A stretch of 5,808 bases of DNA from Candidatus Rhabdochlamydia sp. (GTDB taxonomy: Bacteria > Chlamydiota > Chlamydiia > Chlamydiales > Rhabdochlamydiaceae), in assembly GCA_030044075.1 (NCBI GenBank), contig JASHWM010000016.1, positions 1 to 5,808 on the forward strand, read 5' to 3'. The notes under the pieces were generated by a model, which was not told the DNA's origin, did no database searches, and saw only the letters and a list, made by a program, of their open reading frames with translations. The position numbers and the translations under genes are program-made. This document shows positions 1 to 5,808 of this stretch, in pieces (position 1 is the first letter of the stretch; every line of letters starts with the position of its first letter).

Positions 1-203
1 AGGGGATTGTCAAGGAAATACCCATCTGAATCCTGTTCAACGAAGATCCCGCCCTCGCTCCCTTGTTCAATATAGCCTGGGATCGCCTGGAATTTTTTGC
101 CGCTCAAATAAAAATAGCTGTCCACGGTTTCAAGTAAAAACTGTGAAACTGTTTTAGGTTGCTCCCCAAAAGTAACGGGTGAGAAAAAACCAATGGATTC
201 CAT
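1..203 (-). CDS. Partial hypothetical protein, DUF648-like paralog (N-terminal 67 residues)
   Basis: Only the first 67 codons and two bases of the next lie inside the window; the gene continues past the left edge. The visible protein begins MESIGFFSPVTFGEQ and contains VDSYFYLSGKKF. It differs from the complete neighbouring paralog at one residue, Ala40 in place of Val40. At DNA level, four bases differ over 203 (positions 85, 156, 177 and 183), and three of these are silent. The start at 201-203 is chosen because the similarity to the paralog begins exactly there and a promoter lies about 33 bases upstream. No Shine-Dalgarno sequence is visible before the ATG. The function is unknown. Whether the rest of the gene is intact, divergent or truncated cannot be seen. 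The family assignment is from memory of chlamydial proteins; that it is a real coding start is supported by the paralogy and the mostly silent substitutions. Confidence 0.8.
   Translation of the reverse strand, partial: MESIGFFSPVTFGEQPKTVSQFLLETVDSYFYLSGKKFQAIPGYIEQGSEGGIFVEQDSDGYFLDNP
1..203 (-). repeat. Direct repeat copy A: 5' end of the hypothetical paralog
   Basis: This segment matches 1682-1884 in the same orientation without gaps at 199 of 203 positions. The match stops at the start codon: the bases upstream of ATG in the two copies do not align. The left boundary is outside the window, so the full length of the repeat is unknown. The offset between the copies is 1681 bases, equal to one gene plus the 139-base spacer. 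Confidence 0.97.
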
Positions 204-236
204 CTTTATTAACCAAATAATAAAAAATTAAGAAGT

Positions 237-265
237 ATTATAGGGTGTTTTAGATAAAAATTCAA
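237..265 (-). promoter_or_regulatory. Sigma-70-type promoter of the partial hypothetical gene
   Basis: On the minus strand there is a TTGAAT -35 box (260-265), a 17-base spacer, and a perfect TATAAT -10 box (237-242). Transcription would start near 230, giving a leader of about 27 bases before the ATG at 203. The leader is AT-rich with no Shine-Dalgarno motif. The promoter sits in the 139-base spacer 204-342, where I see no convincing terminator for the gene that ends at 343. The box sequences are seen directly; activity is inferred. Confidence 0.7.
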
Positions 266-342
266 TGGTTTTAAGGAGTTAATAACGGCTTTCATGTGTA
301 TAATAAAATTTTTAAAATATTAGAGCGATCCAGAATCCCTGA

Positions 343-1884
343 TTAAGCCTGGAGATAGAGCATTTTGTTATCACTGAGGGGATCGACGCTAAAAAGATGG
401 CCCTTGTCGACCAGGACCTGCAAAATGGGCCCTAGCCAGCCATCGATGGAGTCTTGCGTAACGACGAAAGGAAAACGGGTAAGTCCGACCGTTGCATGGC
501 TTGCAAAAGGCTCCATATGGGTATTGATGCGGACCGACCTTTTTCCTTTGGTGGATGAGAGATCGGAAGAGTCATCGATCGATTCATTGATCCTCTCAAT
601 GATATCAAGCACCGTTTGTCTGACTGTTGTCCGTCTTTGCACCCATTCTATCTCTCCATCAAAGCGAGTGATGTGGGTTAGATAAACGCCTTCTTGGTCC
701 AGGTCGTCTCCAAGACCGAGGGAATCTAAGTCATCGATCTGGATGTGTTCCCTGGGGTTTTGAGCGATGCCTTTGTCCTCGTAAAATTGGAGGAGACGCT
801 GATCTGCTGCGATTTCGTCAAGCCGCTTTCGTTTTGCAGCTCGTATCCTTCCTTCATAACCTTCAAAAAAAATTCTTTTTCGTTTTTTTGCTTCGTCAAA
901 GACCAAGTCGATCTGCTCTTCGGATGCAAGACAAGAAATGAGCCCACCTTTGTGGGTGCCAAAAATACCGTCATAGAGCGACAGCGTTTCTTCGATATCG
1001 ATAAGTCCAATATGTTTTGGAGCATCTGGCGAAGACCCGTCCTCAAGAATTGGGATATTGCCAAGATGGACTTTGCTATAGCCGGATTTGAGGATGAAAA
1101 TGGCAAGCTGCCTCATGGATTCATCTAATTGGCTGCTGGTTCGATAGAGCTCTTCTTGGGCAGTATCATCAGGATTAAAGGACAGGCGCTCTTGCGCAAT
1201 GATCTGGCAGGTTTGTCCGCTAGCAGTAACGCTGAGGGATTTCGCATGGGGCATCGTCAGCAGGTCGAGGTTATTGGCAAGGCATATTTCTCTTCCTTTG
1301 ATAATTTTGTCAAAGGGATCGCTGTTATCAAATTGCCTTGCAAACATGTTAGGTCTTGCATATTTGAAAACGAGGTCAGGGGTCTCCGGAAAAGAAAATA
1401 CTAGATTTTTTCCGTGAGTATGAGTAGAAATCCACTCGATCTCAGAATCGGGGTGTTCAGGCTCAGGATCGGGGTCTTCAGGATGTAGGATCCTGACAAG
1501 AAGCCTTTGGATCTTTGCAGTTGTCTCATCGGATATCTCGATCCCTTCTTCCAATTCTTTTTTTACATCGATGAGATGAAAGCTGAAAAAAGAGCGGATC
1601 ACTGCCTTGGCAATAAGAGCGATAACAGGAAGGATGACAGTAAAATAAGAGATGACTTTAAGGGCTGTGAACAAATAAGGGAGGGGATTGTCAAGGAAAT
1701 ACCCATCTGAATCCTGTTCAACGAAGATCCCGCCCTCGCTCCCTTGTTCAATATAGCCTGGGATCACCTGGAATTTTTTGCCGCTCAAATAAAAATAGCT
1801 GTCCACGGTTTCAAGTAAAAACTGTGAAACTGTTTTTGGTTGCTCCCCAAAAGTAACAGGTGAAAAAAAACCAATGGATTCCAT
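343..1884 (-). CDS. Hypothetical protein, DUF648-like, with kinase-like central region
   Basis: This is a 513-residue protein of unknown function. Its N-terminus (VDSYFYLSGKKF at 27-38, then a hydrophobic stretch at about 71-98) resembles DUF648-type hypothetical proteins of Chlamydiae as I recall them. Residues 135-148 form an acidic proline-rich linker, PEDPDPE then PEHPDSE. Residues 158-300 look like a degenerate kinase fold: Lys174 in LVFKYA, Glu199 in an apparent C-helix, a hinge-like IAQERL at 229-234, HLGN at 273-276 and Asp296 in LIDIEE. Lys271 occupies the place where the catalytic Asp is normally found, which suggests a pseudokinase or loss of activity. The C-terminal part is charged and partly helical (about 321-370), ending VDKGHLFSVDPLSDNKMLYLQA-like with no recognised domain. 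The ATG is chosen because the paralog match begins there and a promoter lies 32 bases upstream; no Shine-Dalgarno sequence is seen. The gene follows uvrC on the same strand after 82 bases but has its own promoter. The kinase reading is my inference. Confidence 0.9.
   Translation of the reverse strand: MESIGFFSPVTFGEQPKTVSQFLLETVDSYFYLSGKKFQVIPGYIEQGSEGGIFVEQDSDGYFLDNPLPYLFTALKVISYFTVILPVIALIAKAVIRSFFSFHLIDVKKELEEGIEISDETTAKIQRLLVRILHPEDPDPEPEHPDSEIEWISTHTHGKNLVFSFPETPDLVFKYARPNMFARQFDNSDPFDKIIKGREICLANNLDLLTMPHAKSLSVTASGQTCQIIAQERLSFNPDDTAQEELYRTSSQLDESMRQLAIFILKSGYSKVHLGNIPILEDGSSPDAPKHIGLIDIEETLSLYDGIFGTHKGGLISCLASEEQIDLVFDEAKKRKRIFFEGYEGRIRAAKRKRLDEIAADQRLLQFYEDKGIAQNPREHIQIDDLDSLGLGDDLDQEGVYLTHITRFDGEIEWVQRRTTVRQTVLDIIERINESIDDSSDLSSTKGKRSVRINTHMEPFASHATVGLTRFPFVVTQDSIDGWLGPILQVLVDKGHLFSVDPLSDNKMLYLQA
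1441..1482 (-). repeat. 21-base tandem repeat coding a 7-residue Pro/Asp/Glu unit
   Basis: Two adjacent 21-base units, 1441-1461 and 1462-1482, match at 19 of 21 positions. They lie in frame inside the 513-residue hypothetical gene and encode PEDPDPE and PEHPDSE (residues 135-148). Because the unit is a multiple of three, copy-number change by slippage would lengthen or shorten the linker between the membrane-proximal segment and the kinase-like region without breaking the frame. Confidence 0.9.
1682..1884 (-). repeat. Direct repeat copy B: 5' end of the complete hypothetical gene
   Basis: This is the second copy of the 203-base direct repeat, matching 1-203 at 199 positions with no gap. It codes for residues 1 to 67 of the 513-residue protein plus two bases of the next codon. 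The repeat may extend further into the gene, but its partner leaves the window at position 1. Confidence 0.97.
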
Positions 1885-1887
1885 TGC

Positions 1888-1916
1888 AATGCCATAATTT
1901 ATAAATTACGGGCATT
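1888..1916. promoter_or_regulatory. Palindrome between the -10 box and start codon of the hypothetical gene
   Basis: A perfect 14-base palindrome, TAATTTATAAATTA (1895-1908), is flanked by a further inverted pair, AATGCC (1888-1893) and GGCATT (1911-1916), slightly offset by one unpaired base on one side and two on the other. It covers the predicted transcription start and leader, next to the -10 box at 1917-1922. It could be an operator or a leader hairpin near the start codon. The symmetry is seen directly; a regulatory role is inferred, and AT-rich spacers produce such palindromes by chance. Confidence 0.4.
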
Positions 1917-1945
1917 ATTATATCAATTTTGTATTAAAAAATCAA
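1917..1945 (-). promoter_or_regulatory. Sigma-70-type promoter of the complete hypothetical gene
   Basis: On the minus strand there is a TTGATT -35 box (1940-1945), a 17-base spacer, and a perfect TATAAT -10 box (1917-1922). The predicted start near 1910 gives a leader of about 26 bases. This makes the hypothetical gene independently transcribed from the upstream mutS-uvrC pair, whose last stop codon is at 1967-1969. Box spacing and distance to the ATG are nearly the same as for the promoter at 237-265. Confidence 0.72.
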
Positions 1946-1966
1946 TTATTTTCGAATAATAATAAG

Positions 1967-3820
1967 TTAATCGGAAGCGAGAAGTTTTAAAATATTTTCT
2001 ATGTCTTTTTGGGAGATTCCAGCGACCTGGGACAGGTCTTCTTTGGTAGCTTCCCTGATTTTTTTGACACTCCCAAAATGTTGTAATAAAATTTTCTTTT
2101 TCTTTGGCCCGATGCCTGGGAGGTTGTCTAGGGCGCTGACAAGAAGTCGTTTCTTCCTTCTTTTTCCATGGAACGTGATCACGCTCCTATGGGCCTCATC
2201 GCGCACCTTTTGGAGAAAATGAAGGATCGGGGAGCGTGTTCCAAGCTCGATTGGGATGTTATGATGGGGCAGGAACACCCGTTCATTTGTCATCCCTTTG
2301 TCGTGGCGGCCCTCTTCTTTTGTCAGGGCAATGAGGTCGATGGATGCGATATCAAGTTCTTTCAGGACGTCGACCGCGATATGTAACTGGCCTTTTCCGC
2401 CATCGATCATGATAAGGTCGGGAAGCGTCTCCTGGTCTTTTGCTTTGAGAAGATGGCGCGAAAGGGCCTGGTGGAGTGCGCCATAGTCATCCCCTTTGTG
2501 GATGTTTTTGATGATGAAAAGACGCTTGGCCTTGCGGTCTATTTTTCCATCTGTAAAGACGACCATCGAAGCGACGAGGTCGCTCCCGGAAATATGCGAC
2601 ACGTCAAAGCACTCGATCCTTTTGGGGAACCGTCCAAGAGAGAATGTTTCCTGCATGTCAAGAAGGATTTTCTCATGTTTTTCCGCATCGGATTTTTCCC
2701 TGTCATAGATTGCCTTTGCATTCTCTTCAGCAATCGTGACGATTTGTTTTTTCTCTCCTTTGATCGGGTAGGTGAGAGAAATTTTTTTCTTAAACAGATC
2801 GAAGAGGACTTCTTCGAGAAGGCCGGACCCTTGTAATGGGCAGGGAAGAAGGACCTCTTCGGGAGGAGGGCCCATTTTTTCGTAGTGCTGCAAAATAAAG
2901 GAGGTGAGAAGTTCCTCGTCGCTTTCCAAGATATTTGAAAAAGAGTAAGGCTCGCATCCGACAAGTTTTCCTTCCCTCATGATGACCTGCGCCAAAATGA
3001 CCTCGTCGCCGCTGCGATATAGCCCGATGGCGTCTGTTGCTTTTCCACCGATCTTATAAGTGACCTGCTTATGGTCTGTGACATGGGAGATCTGTTTGAG
3101 CGTATACAGGATTGCCGCGGCCTTTTCGTATTCGAGGTTTTCCGATGCTCTCTCCATTTCTTTATACAGCTCGCTTTGCAGTTCCTTATCTTTTCCTTTG
3201 AGGAACTGGACTGCTCCCTGTACAAAAGTGTCATATTCCTCTTTGGTGCATTTTTGCACGCAAGGTGCGATGCACCTTTTGATGGAGTACAAGATGCAAG
3301 GCCTTGTCCGCCTTTTAAGCTCATCATCAGAACATTGCCTTAAGGGAAAAAGCTTTTGCAGAAGCTCTAATACCTGCCTTGCTGCAAGAGCGCTCGTATA
3401 AGGTCCAAAATATAGGCCGTCTTTTTTCGGTTTTCCTTTATACCGGATGATCTTCAGCATCGGCCACTGATGCTTGTTATTGATCATGATGCTGATAAAT
3501 GTCTTGTCATCTTTTAATAGGATATTGAATTTGGGCTTGTGCTTCTTGATCATCGTATGTTCAAGAAGAAGGGCCTCTTTTTCTGAAGGCACTACGATCG
3601 TATCGATCGATGAGACCTGCTGGACAAGCAAAGGGACCATCGCCCTTGTATCTCTTCCAGGGATGAAATACTGCTTGACCCTTGCCCTCAGGTCCTTTGC
3701 CTTTCCTACGTAGATGACACTATCTTTTGCATCCTTCATGAGGTATACGCCAGGAACAGAAGGGAAAAGGTCGATTTTTTTAGGGTCGAACATGCTTTGT
3801 GTCAAAGGGAGTTTTTCCAT
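1967..3820 (-). CDS. uvrC: UvrABC system protein C (excinuclease subunit)
   Basis: UvrC is the nuclease of nucleotide excision repair: after UvrA and UvrB locate a lesion, it cuts the damaged strand on both sides. At 617 residues it has the family's usual length. The N-terminal GIY-YIG nuclease shows GVYLM (24-28), IYVGKAKDL (36-44) and the likely catalytic Arg47. Cys163, Cys175, Cys183 and Cys187 have the 12-8-4 spacing of the iron-sulphur ligands reported in E. coli UvrC. A UVR motif for binding UvrB lies at about 212-246. The RNase H-like second nuclease holds Asp406 (FDVSH), Asp445 (GDDYGAL), Asp473 (MIDGGKGQL) and His544 (DEAHR). A double helix-hairpin-helix DNA-binding region spans about 562-617. 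All expected catalytic residues are present, so it should be active. The ATG at 3820 overlaps the end of mutS by 19 bases. An in-frame ATG at 3793 (MFDPKK) would avoid the overlap and is a plausible alternative start; neither has a clear Shine-Dalgarno sequence. Confidence 0.98.
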   Translation of the reverse strand: MEKLPLTQSMFDPKKIDLFPSVPGVYLMKDAKDSVIYVGKAKDLRARVKQYFIPGRDTRAMVPLLVQQVSSIDTIVVPSEKEALLLEHTMIKKHKPKFNILLKDDKTFISIMINNKHQWPMLKIIRYKGKPKKDGLYFGPYTSALAARQVLELLQKLFPLRQCSDDELKRRTRPCILYSIKRCIAPCVQKCTKEEYDTFVQGAVQFLKGKDKELQSELYKEMERASENLEYEKAAAILYTLKQISHVTDHKQVTYKIGGKATDAIGLYRSGDEVILAQVIMREGKLVGCEPYSFSNILESDEELLTSFILQHYEKMGPPPEEVLLPCPLQGSGLLEEVLFDLFKKKISLTYPIKGEKKQIVTIAEENAKAIYDREKSDAEKHEKILLDMQETFSLGRFPKRIECFDVSHISGSDLVASMVVFTDGKIDRKAKRLFIIKNIHKGDDYGALHQALSRHLLKAKDQETLPDLIMIDGGKGQLHIAVDVLKELDIASIDLIALTKEEGRHDKGMTNERVFLPHHNIPIELGTRSPILHFLQKVRDEAHRSVITFHGKRRKKRLLVSALDNLPGIGPKKKKILLQHFGSVKKIREATKEDLSQVAGISQKDIENILKLLASD

Positions 3821-5808
3821 TCGATAATTTTACGATGGGCATCGATCGGTGTCAGATAGTTCGTATCGATGCTTTGCAGGTCGGACAGCACACGCTCTTT
3901 TTTCATTTCGTCAGCGTCATGGGTATTAAAAAGGTAGAGCTGTTTGGACTTGGCGCTTTTTTGCGGGCGGACGTGCTGGTCCCCATGTTTTTCCATTTTT
4001 GCGAGCATCTCTTGTGCCGACTTGATCACAGCATAGGGGAGGCCGGCAAGCCTTGCAACGTGGATGCCATAGCTTTTGTCGGTGCCGCCTTTCAAGATTT
4101 TATGGAGGAAGACGATCCCCTGGTCGACCTCCTCTACAGCCACATTATAGTTCGCAGCGCCAGGGAATTTTTCTTCAAGGGACGTCAGTTCCCAATAGTG
4201 GGTAGCAAATAGCGTCTTCGCTTTTTTCTCTTGTGTTGTCAGAAGGAACTCGGCAACAGCCCACGCGATGGAAATCCCATCATAGGTGCTTGTTCCCCTG
4301 CCGATCTCATCAAGGATGACGAGCGATCGATGGGTCGCATTATGTAAGATCGCAGCGGTTTCTGTCATCTCCACCATGAACGTGGACTTTCCGCGGCTTA
4401 GGTCGTCGCTTGCACCGATCCTGCTGAATACTTTATCGATGATGCCGATGTGCGCTTTTTTTGCAGGGACCATGGAACCTACCTGCGCCATAATCGCAAT
4501 GAGCGCCACCTGCCGTAAAAATGTTGATTTTCCCGCCATGTTCGGCCCTGTGATGATGTGGACCCTCTCTTTTGGGGAAAAGACGACATCATTGGGAATG
4601 AAACTTCCTTCAGGGACCGCGGCTTCGATGAGGGGATGCCTGCCCCCTTCGATGACAAAAGTGTCGCTGTCATCAACAACAGGCCTTGTATACCCAAAAC
4701 GCACGCCTACCTTGGCAAGAGATAGGAGGCAGTCAAGAGAGCTGATCGCTTCGGCAATTTCTTTTAGCTTGCCCTGGTGGGCCGTGATCTGCTTTCGCAA
4801 GGTGTCAAAGAGGTCTTTTTCAAGTGTTAAGATCTTCTCTTCTACGGTGAGGACCTTGTACTCATATTCTTTTAGCTGGGGGGAGATGAAACGCTCGGCG
4901 TTCACAAGGGTTTGCTTTCTTTCAAAAGTCTTTGGCATCTTCTCGGCCTGGCCGCGGCTGACCTCGATGTAATAGCCAAAAGCGTTTGTGTAGCCGACCT
5001 TTAATGTTTTGATCGACGTCTCTTCACGAAGCTTTGCCTGGTAGGAAAGGACCCAGTCTTCCGAATGGTCTTTGATGGCATAAAGAGAGTCCAGTTCCTG
5101 GTGATAGCCCCTTGCAAAGACCGCGCCTTCCCCGATCCTGATTGCCGGGGATTCGACAAGGGCGGACTCAAGCTCTTTTGTCAAAGAAGAAATATCGTGG
5201 AGCTTCTCTCTTTCCGAGGAGATCATCGCAGAGGAAAAAGAACCGAGGAGCTCTTTGATCAGGGGGACTTGCTGGAGGGAGAAACGGAGCGCTGAGAGGT
5301 CCCTTGGTGTGGCAAACCCCGCAGTGATCCTCATAGCGAGGCGCTCGATATCGCGGACCTTGTCAAGGAGGCCCGAAAGCGCTTCCTTTTTCTCTTTTTG
5401 CAAAGCAAATTCTTGCACAGCATCCTGTCTTTTCTGAATGGAGAGAGGACAAAGAAGCGGGTGGGTGATCCAGTGCCTCAGAAGCCTTCCGCCCATCGGT
5501 GTGCAGGTCTTATCAAGGAGATGGAGCAAACAGGCCATATGGGAGCGGTCATATAAAGAAGCGGTCAGCTCCAGATGGCGCTGGGTGGCAAGGTCGATCG
5601 CCATGTATTCCCTTGTCTTCTCCGTTTGGATTTTTTGGATGTGTCCGACAGGCAGGAGGAGGTCATCTTTTAAATAGTTCAGGAGGGCGCCAGCCGAATT
5701 GATCGTCGCTGTCATCCCTTGGAGCCCGAAGCCGTCAAGGTTGTGGACTTGGAAATGGTCAAGGAGTGTTGTCAGGGCGTGGCGATGGTCAAAGCGCCAT
5801 TCCTCTTT
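3802..5808 (-). CDS. mutS: DNA mismatch repair protein MutS (5' end outside window)
   Basis: MutS detects mismatched bases and small loops, and its ATPase then signals to the repair machinery. The frame is open to the right edge, giving 668 visible residues (numbered here from the edge) of an expected 800 to 900. The mismatch-reading N-terminal domain is therefore missing from view. The visible part starts in the connector domain (HFQVHNLDGFGLQG, ending at 31) and continues into the core (MAIDLATQRHLELT, 69-82) and clamp (GYTNAFGYYIEVSRGQ, 272-287). The ATPase follows, with Walker A GPNMAGKS (421-428), SRGKSTFMVEM (471-481), Walker B LVILDE (496-501) and the FATHYWEL histidine motif (534-541). 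Near the C-terminus, QLYLF (623-627) fits a sliding-clamp binding motif. An ATG at 5713-5715 is internal, not the start, because conserved MutS sequence continues in frame upstream. The stop lies inside uvrC, so the two genes are probably co-transcribed and coupled. Confidence 0.98.
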   Translation of the reverse strand, partial: KEEWRFDHRHALTTLLDHFQVHNLDGFGLQGMTATINSAGALLNYLKDDLLLPVGHIQKIQTEKTREYMAIDLATQRHLELTASLYDRSHMACLLHLLDKTCTPMGGRLLRHWITHPLLCPLSIQKRQDAVQEFALQKEKKEALSGLLDKVRDIERLAMRITAGFATPRDLSALRFSLQQVPLIKELLGSFSSAMISSEREKLHDISSLTKELESALVESPAIRIGEGAVFARGYHQELDSLYAIKDHSEDWVLSYQAKLREETSIKTLKVGYTNAFGYYIEVSRGQAEKMPKTFERKQTLVNAERFISPQLKEYEYKVLTVEEKILTLEKDLFDTLRKQITAHQGKLKEIAEAISSLDCLLSLAKVGVRFGYTRPVVDDSDTFVIEGGRHPLIEAAVPEGSFIPNDVVFSPKERVHIITGPNMAGKSTFLRQVALIAIMAQVGSMVPAKKAHIGIIDKVFSRIGASDDLSRGKSTFMVEMTETAAILHNATHRSLVILDEIGRGTSTYDGISIAWAVAEFLLTTQEKKAKTLFATHYWELTSLEEKFPGAANYNVAVEEVDQGIVFLHKILKGGTDKSYGIHVARLAGLPYAVIKSAQEMLAKMEKHGDQHVRPQKSAKSKQLYLFNTHDADEMKKERVLSDLQSIDTNYLTPIDAHRKIIEWKNSL

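Noticed and set aside
294..323. Short plus-strand frame in the 204-342 spacer, with an AAGGAG about 15 bases upstream.
   Set aside because: It encodes only nine residues, the AAGGAG is too far from the ATG, and there is no plus-strand -35 box in position.
745..1404. Two consecutive plus-strand open frames of 127 and 91 codons opposite the hypothetical gene.
   Set aside because: They lie wholly antisense to the 513-residue gene, whose frame is supported by a paralog with mostly silent differences. No family resemblance or promoter was seen for them.
1..1884. The 203-base direct repeats as ends of a mobile element.
   Set aside because: Both repeats are coding 5' ends of paralogous genes in the same orientation. 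There is no transposase, no terminal inverted repeat and no target-site duplication, so gene duplication or conversion explains them better.
1945..1960. Possible terminator after uvrC: ATTATT/AATAAT stem with a four-base loop, followed by a T-rich stretch on the minus strand.
   Set aside because: The six-pair stem is entirely A-T and would be very weak, and its T-run overlaps the -35 box of the next gene. It is not distinguishable from AT-rich background.
4286..4972. Plus-strand open frame of 228 codons opposite the MutS ATPase and clamp region.
   Set aside because: It is antisense to the best-conserved part of mutS, and long shadow frames are expected there. The translation is Ser/Met-rich with no recognisable domain.
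3802..5715. The ATG at 5713-5715 as the true start of MutS (637 residues).
   Set aside because: The frame stays open for 31 more codons to the edge and reads as conserved connector-domain sequence (HFQVHNLDGFGLQG), so the gene starts beyond the window.

Overview
The window reads as a fragment of a bacterial chromosome, most likely from the phylum Chlamydiae and perhaps an environmental, Parachlamydia-like lineage. Two things suggest this. A mutS gene runs directly into uvrC, a gene order I recall from Chlamydia. Next to them are two copies of a hypothetical protein whose N-terminus (VDSYFYLSGKKF, then ALKVISYFTVILPVIALIAKAVIR) resembles the chlamydial DUF648-type proteins. Both points rest on recall and were not searched. 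The standard genetic code fits every gene. Coding sequence is of moderate GC and the two intergenic spacers are very AT-rich.

Every supported gene lies on the minus strand, so transcription runs right to left. From 5808 to 3802 is mutS (mismatch repair), cut at its 5' end by the window edge. It overlaps by 19 bases the start of uvrC (3820 to 1967, nucleotide excision repair, full length). An 82-base spacer (1885-1966) follows, holding a good sigma-70-type promoter and a palindrome. Next is a 513-residue hypothetical protein (1884 to 343). A 139-base spacer (204-342) carries another good promoter. Last comes the start of a second, nearly identical copy of the same gene (203 to 1), which leaves the window at the left edge.

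mutS and uvrC form a DNA-repair pair that is probably co-transcribed and translationally coupled. The two hypothetical genes each have their own promoter and form a tandem paralogous pair. They match at 199 of 203 bases from the start codon inward, while their upstream regions share no clear alignment. The complete copy has an N-terminal hydrophobic segment, an acidic proline-rich linker built from a 21-base tandem repeat, and a central region that looks to me like a degenerate protein-kinase fold lacking the usual catalytic aspartate. That kinase-like assignment, and the sharp homology boundary at the start codon, are the two points most worth following up. I saw no RNA gene, CRISPR array, insertion sequence or phage gene.
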